Shown: in pieces, positions 35,605 through 44,400 of the stretch
Layout: every line of letters starts with the position of its first letter
Position numbering within the stretch: position 1 is the first letter of the stretch
Source: Syntrophales bacterium
Lineage (GTDB): Bacteria > Desulfobacterota > Syntrophia > Syntrophales > UBA2210
Assembly: GCA_023230565.1 (NCBI GenBank)
Contig: JALNXD010000006.1
Location: 1 to 64,000, forward strand
Reading direction: 5' to 3'
DNA: 64,000 nucleotides
Position numbers and translations under genes: made by a program
The notes under the pieces: model-generated
Seen by the model: only the letters and a program-made list of their open reading frames with translations
Told to the model about the DNA's origin: nothing
The model's database searches: none

Positions 35605-37620
35605 TCATTTCTTTTGAGTTGCCTGAGTCATAACCGGGCTGGTGCTTCTTTCGGTGCCTGTATCCGAATTATCCCTGATTTTTCTTTTGTCGATCACCCA
35701 GAGGGTAACAATTGGAATTGCCAACACAAAGGAAAGAAGTACCCCGGCTGTACTGGGCATTGCTATTAAAAAGCCAATAATTCCGATCAGGATGCGGCTA
35801 AATACTTTCAGTTTTCCGATTCCGATAAGATACCCTTCCAGGCTTGAAGCGATCAGAAGAACTCCCAATACCGCTGTCGCAATATGAAAGGAAATTTGCC
35901 AGACTGTACCTTCCTGAAGTATTAGAGCCGGTTCATAGACGAAAAAAAAGGGAATAACATAAATTACTACTCCCAGTCTCATTGCCTGTACAGCTGTTTG
36001 CATCGGTTTTGCATTTGCAATATTTGCTGCCAGGAAAGCACCGGCCGCAACAGGAGGAGTAATGATGGAGAGCATGGCATAATAAATGATAAAAAGATGC
36101 ACTCCCAACACATTAAATCCGGTCGCTTCTAGTGCGGGGGCCAATCCCATGGCAAGAAAGAGATAGGCACTGACCAATAAGCCCGTCATACCTAAAATAT
36201 AACAGGCAATGAACCCTAAAAGCAGAGTTATGAAGGGAATTCCTCCCGATAAATTTAAAATACCTGCAGTAAATGACGGTGCTAATCCGGTTATGAGCAA
36301 TGCAGCCACAACAGGTGCCAGAGGCAAAATGATACCGATTGTATATACGAGCAAACCGCCTATTCCTTCAAGAATAGAAAGCAAGGCACCCAGATTGAAT
36401 CCTGTCTTTTTAAACATTATCACAATAATCAGAAAGAGCAGAGCAGAAGCATAAAATGGAGTCAACACTTCCCATCTCATGACCAAAAGACCCCACACAA
36501 GAAATATCAGGACAAATATAAAATGCCAACCATTTTTGAAAACAGGCCAAAATCTGGGGAGCTGTTCTCTGGTAACTCCCTTGAGGCCGTTTTTGGCTGC
36601 GAAACCGTCAATTTGTATCAATAATCCAAGGTAAAACAGAATGCTAGGTATTAGGGCTGCAACCAAAATAGTGGCATAGGGGATCTGGGTCATTGTCACC
36701 ATTACAAAAACCACCGCGCCCATTACCGGGGGCATCAAAACGCCGCCGGTCGAAGCGCAGGCCTCGACTGCGCCAGCATAATAATTAGGATAGCCATATC
36801 TTTTCATTGCAGGAATAGTGACGGAACCTGTTCCGGCGATATTTGCCATGCTGCTGCCGCTGAGGCTGCCGAAAAATGCGCTTCCTATCACTGCCACTTT
36901 GGCTGGACCTCCCCGGCTTCTTCCTCCAAGTATGTTTGCCATATCAAGAAAAAAGGCGCCTGCCCCGGTCCTAATTAGTATGCCGGCGAATATCAGAAAT
37001 CCAAAGAGAGTTCCTCCTATAACTTTCATAGGAAGACCTAAGAATCCTTCACTATCGAACGCGACATGACCGACCAGGATTTTGAACTCGAATCTGGGTG
37101 CATTAAGGACACCGGGCAACTGATGCGAAATTAAGGGAACAATGGAAAGAACAATACAGACAATCAAAAATGCAGTACCGCCGGTCCTTCGAGCTGACTC
37201 CATCGTGAGAACAATGAGCACTGTGCCAAGAATTAAGCTCAAAAGCGGCGGATTCATTGTCCAATAGCCCCATTGAATAGGTTCATATTGAGTGGAAAAA
37301 TAGAATGCGATGGAGAATATTGTTGCCGCTGCAAAATAATCATACCATGGTATATAGGATTGTGCTGTTTTGCTCGCCGGCAAAAGCAAATATACAAAAG
37401 GCATCAAAAGCGCTATTAAAATATAATAGTATTGATATTCAGTAAAATAGAATCCAAGCAATCCCAGCGAAAAGAAAAAATCTACGGCAATTAAAACCGA
37501 AAGCAGAGTGAAGATATAAAAGACAATTTGTAGTGGAAAGGGTAATTTCCGCTGAGCGGCAATATCTACTTTTTTAGAAGCGTATTGTGTATCTTTATCT
37601 TTTGTGAGCCTTTTATCCAT
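35605..37620 (-). CDS. TRAP transporter fused permease (TAXI type), module 1
   Basis: A 671-aa integral membrane protein with the DctQ- and DctM-like parts fused into one chain, as in TAXI-type TRAP systems driven by a sodium or proton gradient. A cytoplasmic N-terminus is followed by four hydrophobic segments and then a long DctM-like portion with GGRSRGGPAKVAVIGSAFFG and the conserved ASTGGVLMPPVMGA. It lies 97 bp after its binding protein gene, with a strong hairpin between. About 50-60% similarity to the second copy (40859-42823) is visible by eye. Confidence 0.92.
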   Translation of the reverse strand: MDKRLTKDKDTQYASKKVDIAAQRKLPFPLQIVFYIFTLLSVLIAVDFFFSLGLLGFYFTEYQYYYILIALLMPFVYLLLPASKTAQSYIPWYDYFAAATIFSIAFYFSTQYEPIQWGYWTMNPPLLSLILGTVLIVLTMESARRTGGTAFLIVCIVLSIVPLISHQLPGVLNAPRFEFKILVGHVAFDSEGFLGLPMKVIGGTLFGFLIFAGILIRTGAGAFFLDMANILGGRSRGGPAKVAVIGSAFFGSLSGSSMANIAGTGSVTIPAMKRYGYPNYYAGAVEACASTGGVLMPPVMGAVVFVMVTMTQIPYATILVAALIPSILFYLGLLIQIDGFAAKNGLKGVTREQLPRFWPVFKNGWHFIFVLIFLVWGLLVMRWEVLTPFYASALLFLIIVIMFKKTGFNLGALLSILEGIGGLLVYTIGIILPLAPVVAALLITGLAPSFTAGILNLSGGIPFITLLLGFIACYILGMTGLLVSAYLFLAMGLAPALEATGFNVLGVHLFIIYYAMLSIITPPVAAGAFLAANIANAKPMQTAVQAMRLGVVIYVIPFFFVYEPALILQEGTVWQISFHIATAVLGVLLIASSLEGYLIGIGKLKVFSRILIGIIGFLIAMPSTAGVLLSFVLAIPIVTLWVIDKRKIRDNSDTGTERSTSPVMTQATQKK

Positions 37621-37660
37621 GATTTACCGTCTCTCTTTTATTGAAACGAACATTGCCATA

Positions 37661-37689
37661 AAGGGGATTGAATACAATTCAATCCCCTT
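37661..37689 (-). other. Intercistronic hairpin between TAXI binding protein and permease, module 1
   Basis: AAGGGGATTGAAT-ACA-ATTCAATCCCCTT is a perfect 13-bp stem with a 3-base loop. On the transcript it follows the binding-protein stop and is followed by UUUAU, so it may end part of the transcripts or protect the upstream mRNA, giving more binding protein than permease. Confidence 0.65.
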
Positions 37690-37717
37690 GGATTATCTAA
37701 AGTTTAGCGACTCTTAA

Positions 37718-38890
37718 TCAAGACGATCTCCTTACAAGATCCCCGGCAGCTTCACGGTGTTTCTTCCATAATTTAATCCATTCTTCGTTATCGTTAGCGA
37801 TTTTGATTCCGTTCTTATCTGCTTCTGCTATGGCCTTGTTCCAAGCTTCTTTTAGCCGGTCTACCTGTTCCCATTGTTTTCTGTTCCACTGTTCGTCCTG
37901 TTCGGACCATTTGCCAATTTCTTTAAGATATCTGACAGTGCCGGGATGAATCGCCATAGCTATCCCTTCGTTTTTAAATGCCAAGACCTTGTCTATATGC
38001 ATATCATCTATCATAGGGTGCGCTTTCTCATAGCGATTGAAGTTCTCTGCGAAAAATTTCACAATTTCGTAGATTGCATCATCAGAAACGCCTTTCAGCG
38101 TAAATATGGGGAACGGTGCCATAACCATGGGGATTCCTTTTGCTTGCTCGACACCTTTTTTGCAATATCCCTTGTCACTTCTCGTTACTATTGTAAAGAA
38201 GCGATCCCACCCTTCTTTATCTTCCAATGGCATTGGAACATACCGAATCCCGTTCGGATTTTGAGCAATCTCATGTGTGATTGAACTGATCGGAGAACTG
38301 TATGTGCAGTCAGCTCGTCCGTCGGCAACGGCCTGGTGTATCTGAGAATAACTTCCAACTTCTACCTGCTGTACATCATCCCAACTCAGCCCGCCGAAAT
38401 TAAGAATAGCTCCCATGCTTTTATGCCATGACATTGAAGCCTTATATACGGCTACTTTCTTGCCTTTGACATCCTTGACAGTTTTTATATCAGAATCGCC
38501 CCGTACCAGTAATCCATAAGGCGTCGTATTGCTGTACCACATAAAGGCGCACTCCTGAGGACCCCACTCGCGCACTGCAAAATTGTCTGTGCCATCCATT
38601 GCTGAACAGTTTTGAGATACGGCACCACCAATAAATAAAGCTCTCCCTGCTTTTATCTGACCGAAATTAACTATATCGGCAGCTGACGGTAATACTCTTA
38701 CCTTTCGGCCCAGAACTTCCTCCATAATTCCGCCGTAAGCGACCGCTATGGCATGACCAGTAGTCCCCACGCCTCCTGTAGCAACCCCGATGCTGTGAGG
38801 AAGAGGATTCCCTGCTTCAGCTACGGTTACGGGTGATAAAATCAGAAAAATTGCCAGTGTAAGTGCTGCAGTAAGAAAAGATTTTTTCAT
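37718..38890 (-). CDS. TAXI-family TRAP solute-binding protein, module 1
   Basis: A 390-aa periplasmic binding protein of the TAXI (TRAP-associated extracytoplasmic immunogenic) family. It starts with a signal peptide, MKKSFLTAALTLAIFL, cleaved near AEA-GNP. The mature part has IGVATGGVGTTGHAIAVAYG, YGLLVRGDSDIKTVKDVKGK and ADGRADCTYSSP, conserved with the second copy. An open frame extends upstream to 39004, but ATG 38890 is chosen because it begins the signal peptide. Its ligand is unknown, most likely an organic or amino acid. Confidence 0.92.
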   Translation of the reverse strand: MKKSFLTAALTLAIFLILSPVTVAEAGNPLPHSIGVATGGVGTTGHAIAVAYGGIMEEVLGRKVRVLPSAADIVNFGQIKAGRALFIGGAVSQNCSAMDGTDNFAVREWGPQECAFMWYSNTTPYGLLVRGDSDIKTVKDVKGKKVAVYKASMSWHKSMGAILNFGGLSWDDVQQVEVGSYSQIHQAVADGRADCTYSSPISSITHEIAQNPNGIRYVPMPLEDKEGWDRFFTIVTRSDKGYCKKGVEQAKGIPMVMAPFPIFTLKGVSDDAIYEIVKFFAENFNRYEKAHPMIDDMHIDKVLAFKNEGIAMAIHPGTVRYLKEIGKWSEQDEQWNRKQWEQVDRLKEAWNKAIAEADKNGIKIANDNEEWIKLWKKHREAAGDLVRRSS

Positions 38891-39069
38891 TTTAACAACC
38901 CCCTTATTTTGAATTTTAGTGTTTCTTACAGCCTCAGCAATACTTAATGGATCTCCTGAAAAAAAAGATGATTTAGTATTATTCCTGAAACAGCAGGTAT
39001 TCATATATATTGCCTTGCCCCTTGCCTGGCGCAGCCTGCGTGATAAGCCTTTTATGAAAGCGCCGATTT

Positions 39070-40767
39070 TTAATCTGCTAAAAGCCTGCGCAAAATTTTT
39101 CCGGCGCCGCTTTTGGGCAAGCTATCCGTGATTTCAATTATCCTGGGAACTTTATAATAGGATATCTTCCCCTTTGCCCATTGAACAATATCTTCCTCAG
39201 TGACTGTTTCTTTATATTCTTCCTTCAGAGTGATTACTGCCTTGATTATCTCACCCTTCTTTTTATCCGGAACCCCTATGACACCGCAATCTTCCACTGC
39301 GGGATGGCGTCTGATGAACGTTTCAACTTCTTCGGGAAATACCGAATACCCCGAAACTTTGATCATTTCCTTTCTTCTGCCGAGGAAATACAGATATCCG
39401 TCTTCATCGAAGCGCCCCATATCCCCTGTATATACCCAGCCATCAACAAGTGTATCCGCAGTTTCCTTCGGTTTGTTCCAGTAACCCTTAAAATTGCAGG
39501 GGGCATGGACTGCGATTTCGCCCATTTCTCCCAGAGGCATTATGTGATTTCTGTCATCAAATGAAACTATTTTAAACTCTTCGCCATACTGGGGAATTCC
39601 CATCGAGCCCCATTTAACCGGCCGGTCGAGCGGCATGAGTGTATCCCCTGTATGAGTTTCCGTAAGTCCATATGATGCCTCAATTATTTCTGCTCCATCG
39701 GCGATATGTTTCCTCCATCGGTCGGCAATTTCTTTTGTCAGCATAATCCCCAGAGAGGAAATCCGGCTGCGCCGAACCGATGTAAGGTTAAAATCGCCTA
39801 TAGAAGGATGATTCATCATACCGATGTTCATGGGAGTCGTCGTCATGAGGAGTTCGGGTTTATAGTGATCTATAGTCTGCATAGCCAAAAGCGGATCGAA
39901 GCGGGGGAAAAAGATCTGTCCCAAACCTTTGTACACATTGCTGTTGAATTGAAGCATGCCGGCAATATGATAGATGGGGGACATATGCAGTATATAATGA
40001 GGTCCGTCTTTCTGAAAAAGCCCGTAATAGGCAACCTGACTCATGGCTGCCGTCTTGTAGATTACATTATAATAAGTATGCATTGCTCCTTTTGGCAGTC
40101 CGGTGGTGCCGCCTGTATATTGAATCAGGGCAATATCGCGGTGTAAATCGATTCGCACCTCCGGAGGTGTTGCGTCAAAGCTGCTCAATATGTCGATAAG
40201 TTCTATGGTGTCGGGGAAATATTTTCTTTCATCAAGATATTCATCCGGGATTTTGTCCGTACAGGATTCATTTAAAAAATCTCTGTGCCCTGTGACGACG
40301 ATAAATTCGAGATCAACGTTGGTCAAGACCGGTAATACTGTCGACATATAGCCATCCAGGCTGATGAGGATTCTGGCGCCTGAATCCTTAAGCTGGTATT
40401 CCAATTCCCACTCTTTAAATGCCGGACTTAAAGCCGTGACTGTTGCCCCTGCCTTGAGAATGCCCATATATACGATGGCAAAAGCGGGGCACGTCGGCAG
40501 AAAAATGGCAATTCGATCACCTTTTTCGATGCCCTTGGCGATTAAAAATCCGGCAAAAGCATTCGACATTTTGTCCCATTCATCGAAACTGATGGTCCGA
40601 TTAAAAAAAACTAAAGCGGGCCCGTCCGGATTTTTTTTCGCATGTGCCGTCAGGTAATCGTGTAAAGGCCTTTCCCCCATTTCAAAGCGCAACTCTCTCG
40701 GCAAATAGGACGGCCAGTTTTTATCACGCCATTTACTGTTTGAGTAAGGCGATTCTGTTAACGTCAT
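39070..40767 (-). CDS. Acyl-CoA ligase (AMP-forming), module 2
   Basis: A 565-aa ANL-superfamily ligase: P-loop YTGGTTGLPKGAMHTYY, YGLTETHTGD, the hinge FLGRRKEMIKVSGYSVFPEEVE and the catalytic Lys region SGAGKILRRLL. It is closest in feel to long-chain fatty-acid or aromatic-acid CoA ligases. Gene order matches module 1 exactly (binding protein, permease, ligase), although the two ligases differ much more than the two permeases do. GGGAGGAG precedes the ATG. It may feed beta-oxidation or aromatic degradation. Confidence 0.88.
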   Translation of the reverse strand: MTLTESPYSNSKWRDKNWPSYLPRELRFEMGERPLHDYLTAHAKKNPDGPALVFFNRTISFDEWDKMSNAFAGFLIAKGIEKGDRIAIFLPTCPAFAIVYMGILKAGATVTALSPAFKEWELEYQLKDSGARILISLDGYMSTVLPVLTNVDLEFIVVTGHRDFLNESCTDKIPDEYLDERKYFPDTIELIDILSSFDATPPEVRIDLHRDIALIQYTGGTTGLPKGAMHTYYNVIYKTAAMSQVAYYGLFQKDGPHYILHMSPIYHIAGMLQFNSNVYKGLGQIFFPRFDPLLAMQTIDHYKPELLMTTTPMNIGMMNHPSIGDFNLTSVRRSRISSLGIMLTKEIADRWRKHIADGAEIIEASYGLTETHTGDTLMPLDRPVKWGSMGIPQYGEEFKIVSFDDRNHIMPLGEMGEIAVHAPCNFKGYWNKPKETADTLVDGWVYTGDMGRFDEDGYLYFLGRRKEMIKVSGYSVFPEEVETFIRRHPAVEDCGVIGVPDKKKGEIIKAVITLKEEYKETVTEEDIVQWAKGKISYYKVPRIIEITDSLPKSGAGKILRRLLAD

Positions 40768-40858
40768 CTGCTCCTCCCTGATATGTATGATTTCCTCAAT
40801 TCGGGTTGCAATCAGCGCTTTTCCGATTCACGGACTGATTTGTGCAGGAATCTCCGAT

Positions 40859-42823
40859 CTATTCAATTTTGGATAATGGGACTTGACCTTCTTTAATCTG
40901 AGCCTCATTCCGTCTTTTTATATACAGACTTGTCAAGAGCGCGACAGCCAGAAGAGCACCTGCAAGTGAGGCCATGAATGATGGAACGGCAAGCAAAATC
41001 CCTATTATAAATACTGCCAGGCGCCATTTCACTGATAGGACTCCAATGCCTATAATGTATCCTCCTACGGCGCTCGCTATCAAGAATACACCGGGAAACG
41101 CAGTGCACAGGTGTATCAGCGTATTTAAGACCGGACCTTGAAAAATAAGTGACGGTTTGTAGATGAAGAAAAAGGGAACAAAATAAATGGCAAGGCCCAT
41201 TTTCATGGTATTTACCGCCACCTTCATGGGAGGTGCCCCGGCAATACCGGCAGCCAGAAACGATCCTGCCGCAACCGGTGGGGTAATAGCCGAAATCATT
41301 GAAAAATAAATTATGAACAGATGTGCTGCGAGTTCATTGAATCCGGCACCGATTAAGACCGGCGCCAAACTCATGGACAGAAAAATATAGGCGGCGACAA
41401 GCATCCCGGCCATTCCAAGAAAATAACAGGCAACGGCTCCCAAAATAAGCGAGAAAAACGGACTGCCGCCCGAGAGATCCACTATCCCGGAAGTAAAGGC
41501 AGGAGCAACTCCTGTGACTACCAGGCCGCAGACCACAAGAGCGATAGGAAGTATGATTGCCACCGTATCGACTAAAAGTTTGCCGACCCCGTCCAGTAAA
41601 TCGAGCATTTTGCGGAAATTCAGCCTTGTCTCTTTTCGTATCATTGCCAGCACTATAAGTATGGCCGAGGCGTAAAACGGGGTAAGGGCCTCCAGCCTCA
41701 TGTACACGAGTCCCCATATGAGTACAAAAAGAACAAAAAGAAAATGCCAGCCCTCTTTTAATGTCGGCAGGAATTTTGGCGTTTCCTCTTTCGGCAGTCC
41801 CGCCATGCCGTGTAAGGCGGCATAGGAGTCAACCTGAACCAGCAGAACTGAATAATACAGCAAACTCGGAATCAATGCAGCGATCATTATCGTCGCATAG
41901 GGGATATTGGTCAGTGATGCCATTACAAATGCTACCGCTCCCATGACCGGCGGCATCATTACTCCGCCTGTCGAGGCGCAGGCCTCGACGGATGCTGCAT
42001 ATACAGGGGAAAAACCGGTCCTTTTCATTAACGGGATAGTGATGGATCCGGTGCCGGCAATATTTGAAAAGATACTGCCGCTCAGGCTTCCGAGAAAGGC
42101 GCTGCCCATCACCGCCACTTTTGCCGGTCCGCCTCTGGTGTGACCTGCCACGGACATGGCCAGGTTTAGAAAAAAATCACCCGCCCCGGTTCTGATGAGC
42201 AGCCCGGCGAAAACCAGAAATCCGATCAGGATTCCCCCTATTACTTGCATGGGGATGCCCATGAATCCCTCGGAATCGAAAGCAAGATGCCCGATGAGCG
42301 CTTCGATGCCAAAGGGAGGACCCTTGAAATGCCCCGGCATGAAAGGAGCAATGAGGGGATAGATTCCGAAGACAAGACAGATTATGAAATAGCCGGTCCC
42401 GCCCGCTCTCCTGGACGCTTCCAGTACGAGTAACGTATAAACGGCCGCCGCTGCCAGATTGAAAGGATGAGGATCAATTGCCCAGGCACCCAGCTGCATA
42501 TCGTCCACATAAAATGAGAAATATACCGGAATGACAAAGGCTAAAGCCGCTGCCAGATAGTCATACCAGGGAATTTTTCGTGGTCCCGACTTCAGTGCCG
42601 GGATGAAGAGATAAAGGAAGGGCAGCAAAAATCCCGCCAAAAGATAATAATACTGCCAGTTGGAAGGATAAAAACCTAAGAGGCCCCAGCCAAAGAAAAA
42701 TTCTATCGCGAGATATATAGAACATATCACTAAAATATAAAAAACCGTTTGAAAAAACCTTCCCAGGTCACGATATCGGCTTCCTCCGGCAAGATTTTTT
42801 TCTAATCCCTCACTTTTTTTCAT
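40859..42823 (-). CDS. TRAP transporter fused permease (TAXI type), module 2
   Basis: A 654-aa fused DctQM permease, paralogous to 35605-37620. Shared blocks include GHTRGGPAKVAVMGSAFLGS, VEACASTGGVMMPPVMGA and FIIYFSMISAITPPVAAG. It follows its binding protein gene after 81 bp, again with a hairpin in the gap. A GGGGG ribosome site precedes the ATG. It is probably a symporter for the ligand of the product of 42905-44110. Confidence 0.92.
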   Translation of the reverse strand: MKKSEGLEKNLAGGSRYRDLGRFFQTVFYILVICSIYLAIEFFFGWGLLGFYPSNWQYYYLLAGFLLPFLYLFIPALKSGPRKIPWYDYLAAALAFVIPVYFSFYVDDMQLGAWAIDPHPFNLAAAAVYTLLVLEASRRAGGTGYFIICLVFGIYPLIAPFMPGHFKGPPFGIEALIGHLAFDSEGFMGIPMQVIGGILIGFLVFAGLLIRTGAGDFFLNLAMSVAGHTRGGPAKVAVMGSAFLGSLSGSIFSNIAGTGSITIPLMKRTGFSPVYAASVEACASTGGVMMPPVMGAVAFVMASLTNIPYATIMIAALIPSLLYYSVLLVQVDSYAALHGMAGLPKEETPKFLPTLKEGWHFLFVLFVLIWGLVYMRLEALTPFYASAILIVLAMIRKETRLNFRKMLDLLDGVGKLLVDTVAIILPIALVVCGLVVTGVAPAFTSGIVDLSGGSPFFSLILGAVACYFLGMAGMLVAAYIFLSMSLAPVLIGAGFNELAAHLFIIYFSMISAITPPVAAGSFLAAGIAGAPPMKVAVNTMKMGLAIYFVPFFFIYKPSLIFQGPVLNTLIHLCTAFPGVFLIASAVGGYIIGIGVLSVKWRLAVFIIGILLAVPSFMASLAGALLAVALLTSLYIKRRNEAQIKEGQVPLSKIE

Positions 42824-42853
42824 TCAAAAGCCCCCTTTTCTGAATACAAGTGT

Positions 42854-42886
42854 GGGCGGTGCCGGCGCCCTGATGCGGCACCACCC
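42854..42886 (-). other. Intercistronic hairpin between TAXI binding protein and permease, module 2
   Basis: GGGCGGTGCCG and CGGCACCACCC pair over 11 positions with one mismatch around an 11-base loop. It sits in the same place as the module 1 hairpin, but its sequence is unrelated, so position and not sequence is what is conserved. Confidence 0.6.
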
Positions 42887-42904
42887 TAAGGAACTGTTAT
42901 CGTA

Positions 42905-44110
42905 TCAATCCGAATATGCCGCCCGTGGCCTCATGGGCGGGATAGTGCTTTTGTACTGATTCCAGATAGTTACCCATTCTTCATTTTTGTAATCGGCCTT
43001 GATTTTTTTCTTGTGGGCTTCCTCTGTCGCCTGATCCCATAAATCGCGCAGTTTCTTTTCGGTTTCCCATCCTTCGTTATTCCACTTCTCATCGGCGTCG
43101 CTCCAATGCCCTTTTTCTTTCAGGTATTTAACTGTACCTGGAAGGAACGGAACCACGGCCAGTCTGTCCTTGAACTTGACCGTCTCCTCAAGGGACATTT
43201 CATAAAGATAGGGATGTGATCCTTTGTATTCATCAACATTTTCAGCGAAATACTTCACAATTTCGTACACCAGATCGTCATCGAGCCATTTGTACGTCCA
43301 GAGAACGAAGGGAGAACAGACCATGGGGACTCCCAAAGAGGATTTCGGGCCTGCTTTACAGACGGCGCCCAGACAATCGGAACGAACTTCTCCAAATCGT
43401 TTCCAGCCCTCTTTGTCGTCGAGAGCCATGGGGATGTAGCGTGTTCCGTGAGGACCTTCCGCGATTTCAAATGACACCGGGCTTTGCGGGCAGTTGTAGG
43501 TGAAGTCGGCCCGGCCGTCCGCTACGGCACGGGCGCATTGGCTGTACCCTCCGACTTCAACGGTTTTAACATCGTCAATGGTCAGGCCTCCGAAGGCGAG
43601 GCAGCCCTTGAGGCCGATGGTCCAGGCAGGAGATGTAATATAAATGGCTGCTGTTTTTCCTTTGAGATCGGCCATTTTTTTGATATCGGAATCGCCACGG
43701 ACGACTATGCCATAGGGGGAAGCGGTATTATTCCAAAGGATACCGACCTCCTGGGGGCCCCAGTCGGCATCGGCGAAATAATCTTTTGCAAATATAGTAT
43801 CCAGTGCCATGCTCTGGCTGATTCCTCCCCCATTGAAATGGGCCCTCCTGTCCTTGATTCGCAAAAGCCCGGGTGCGGCTGACCATGACGGCATAATTCT
43901 TACAGGTACGCCGAAATGCTCCTGTAAATGGGGCGCGTATGCAACGGCCATGGCGTGCCCGTTGCTTCCAAGACCGGATGTCGCAATTCCGATCATCGGG
44001 GGTATGAAACTTTTAGCCTGTTTTTTCTGTGCTTCAGCGGAAGGATTCCACAGTACAATGGAAAATGCGAAAAACAGGAAAATAGCGAGTGCTTTATAGT
44101 GCTTATTCAT
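42905..44110 (-). CDS. TAXI-family TRAP solute-binding protein, module 2
   Basis: A 401-aa periplasmic binding protein with signal peptide (KALAIFLFFAFSIVLW, cleavage near AEA-QKK). It shares IGIATSGLGSNGHAMAVAYA, YGIVVRGDSDIKKMADLKGK and ADGRADFTYNCPQSPVSFEI with module 1. AAGGAGG precedes the ATG. Upstream lies a nested dyad (44179-44222) that may control the module. Ligand unknown. Confidence 0.92.
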   Translation of the reverse strand: MNKHYKALAIFLFFAFSIVLWNPSAEAQKKQAKSFIPPMIGIATSGLGSNGHAMAVAYAPHLQEHFGVPVRIMPSWSAAPGLLRIKDRRAHFNGGGISQSMALDTIFAKDYFADADWGPQEVGILWNNTASPYGIVVRGDSDIKKMADLKGKTAAIYITSPAWTIGLKGCLAFGGLTIDDVKTVEVGGYSQCARAVADGRADFTYNCPQSPVSFEIAEGPHGTRYIPMALDDKEGWKRFGEVRSDCLGAVCKAGPKSSLGVPMVCSPFVLWTYKWLDDDLVYEIVKYFAENVDEYKGSHPYLYEMSLEETVKFKDRLAVVPFLPGTVKYLKEKGHWSDADEKWNNEGWETEKKLRDLWDQATEEAHKKKIKADYKNEEWVTIWNQYKSTIPPMRPRAAYSD

Positions 44111-44178
44111 GAAATGACCTCCTTTTTTACATATGGTAGCTGCTTAAAAATAAAGAATTCTGAATCTTGATTACTGTA

Positions 44179-44222
44179 AGTGGATAGTGTTACACTGAAT
44201 TTCTGCTAAATTCATTATCCAC
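44179..44222. promoter_or_regulatory. Nested dyad upstream of TAXI module 2
   Basis: An outer inverted repeat GTGGATA / TATCCAC (44180-44186, 44216-44222) encloses a perfect TGAATTT-CTGCT-AAATTCA hairpin (44196-44214). The odd palindrome AGTGT-T-ACACT (44186-44196) overlaps the left arm. It lies about 70-110 bp before the gene, where an operator would be expected. No family of regulator can be named. Confidence 0.4.
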
Positions 44223-44338
44223 ACTGCACGGCCTCACCCCCCCTCGTTTCGGGCTGTATCACACGCACATATGAATTATCGGTGAACGTGAAATCTGAAC
44301 ACACTGAATACACAATACTCGAATCTCCCGGCTGCTCG

Positions 44339-44365
44339 ATATGGAGAAAATCGCTTTTCCCATAT
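44339..44365 (-). terminator. Hairpin past the acyl-CoA carboxyltransferase gene
   Basis: ATATGGAGAAAA-TCGC-TTTTCCCATAT is an 11-bp stem with one bulged base, 36-62 bases past the stop of the carboxyltransferase gene. The run of U expected of a terminator is lacking, so it may instead be an mRNA 3'-end or an operator. Confidence 0.35.
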
Positions 44366-44400
44366 ATGATACAGCCTCTCAGCGGCGATAATGCCTCGGC

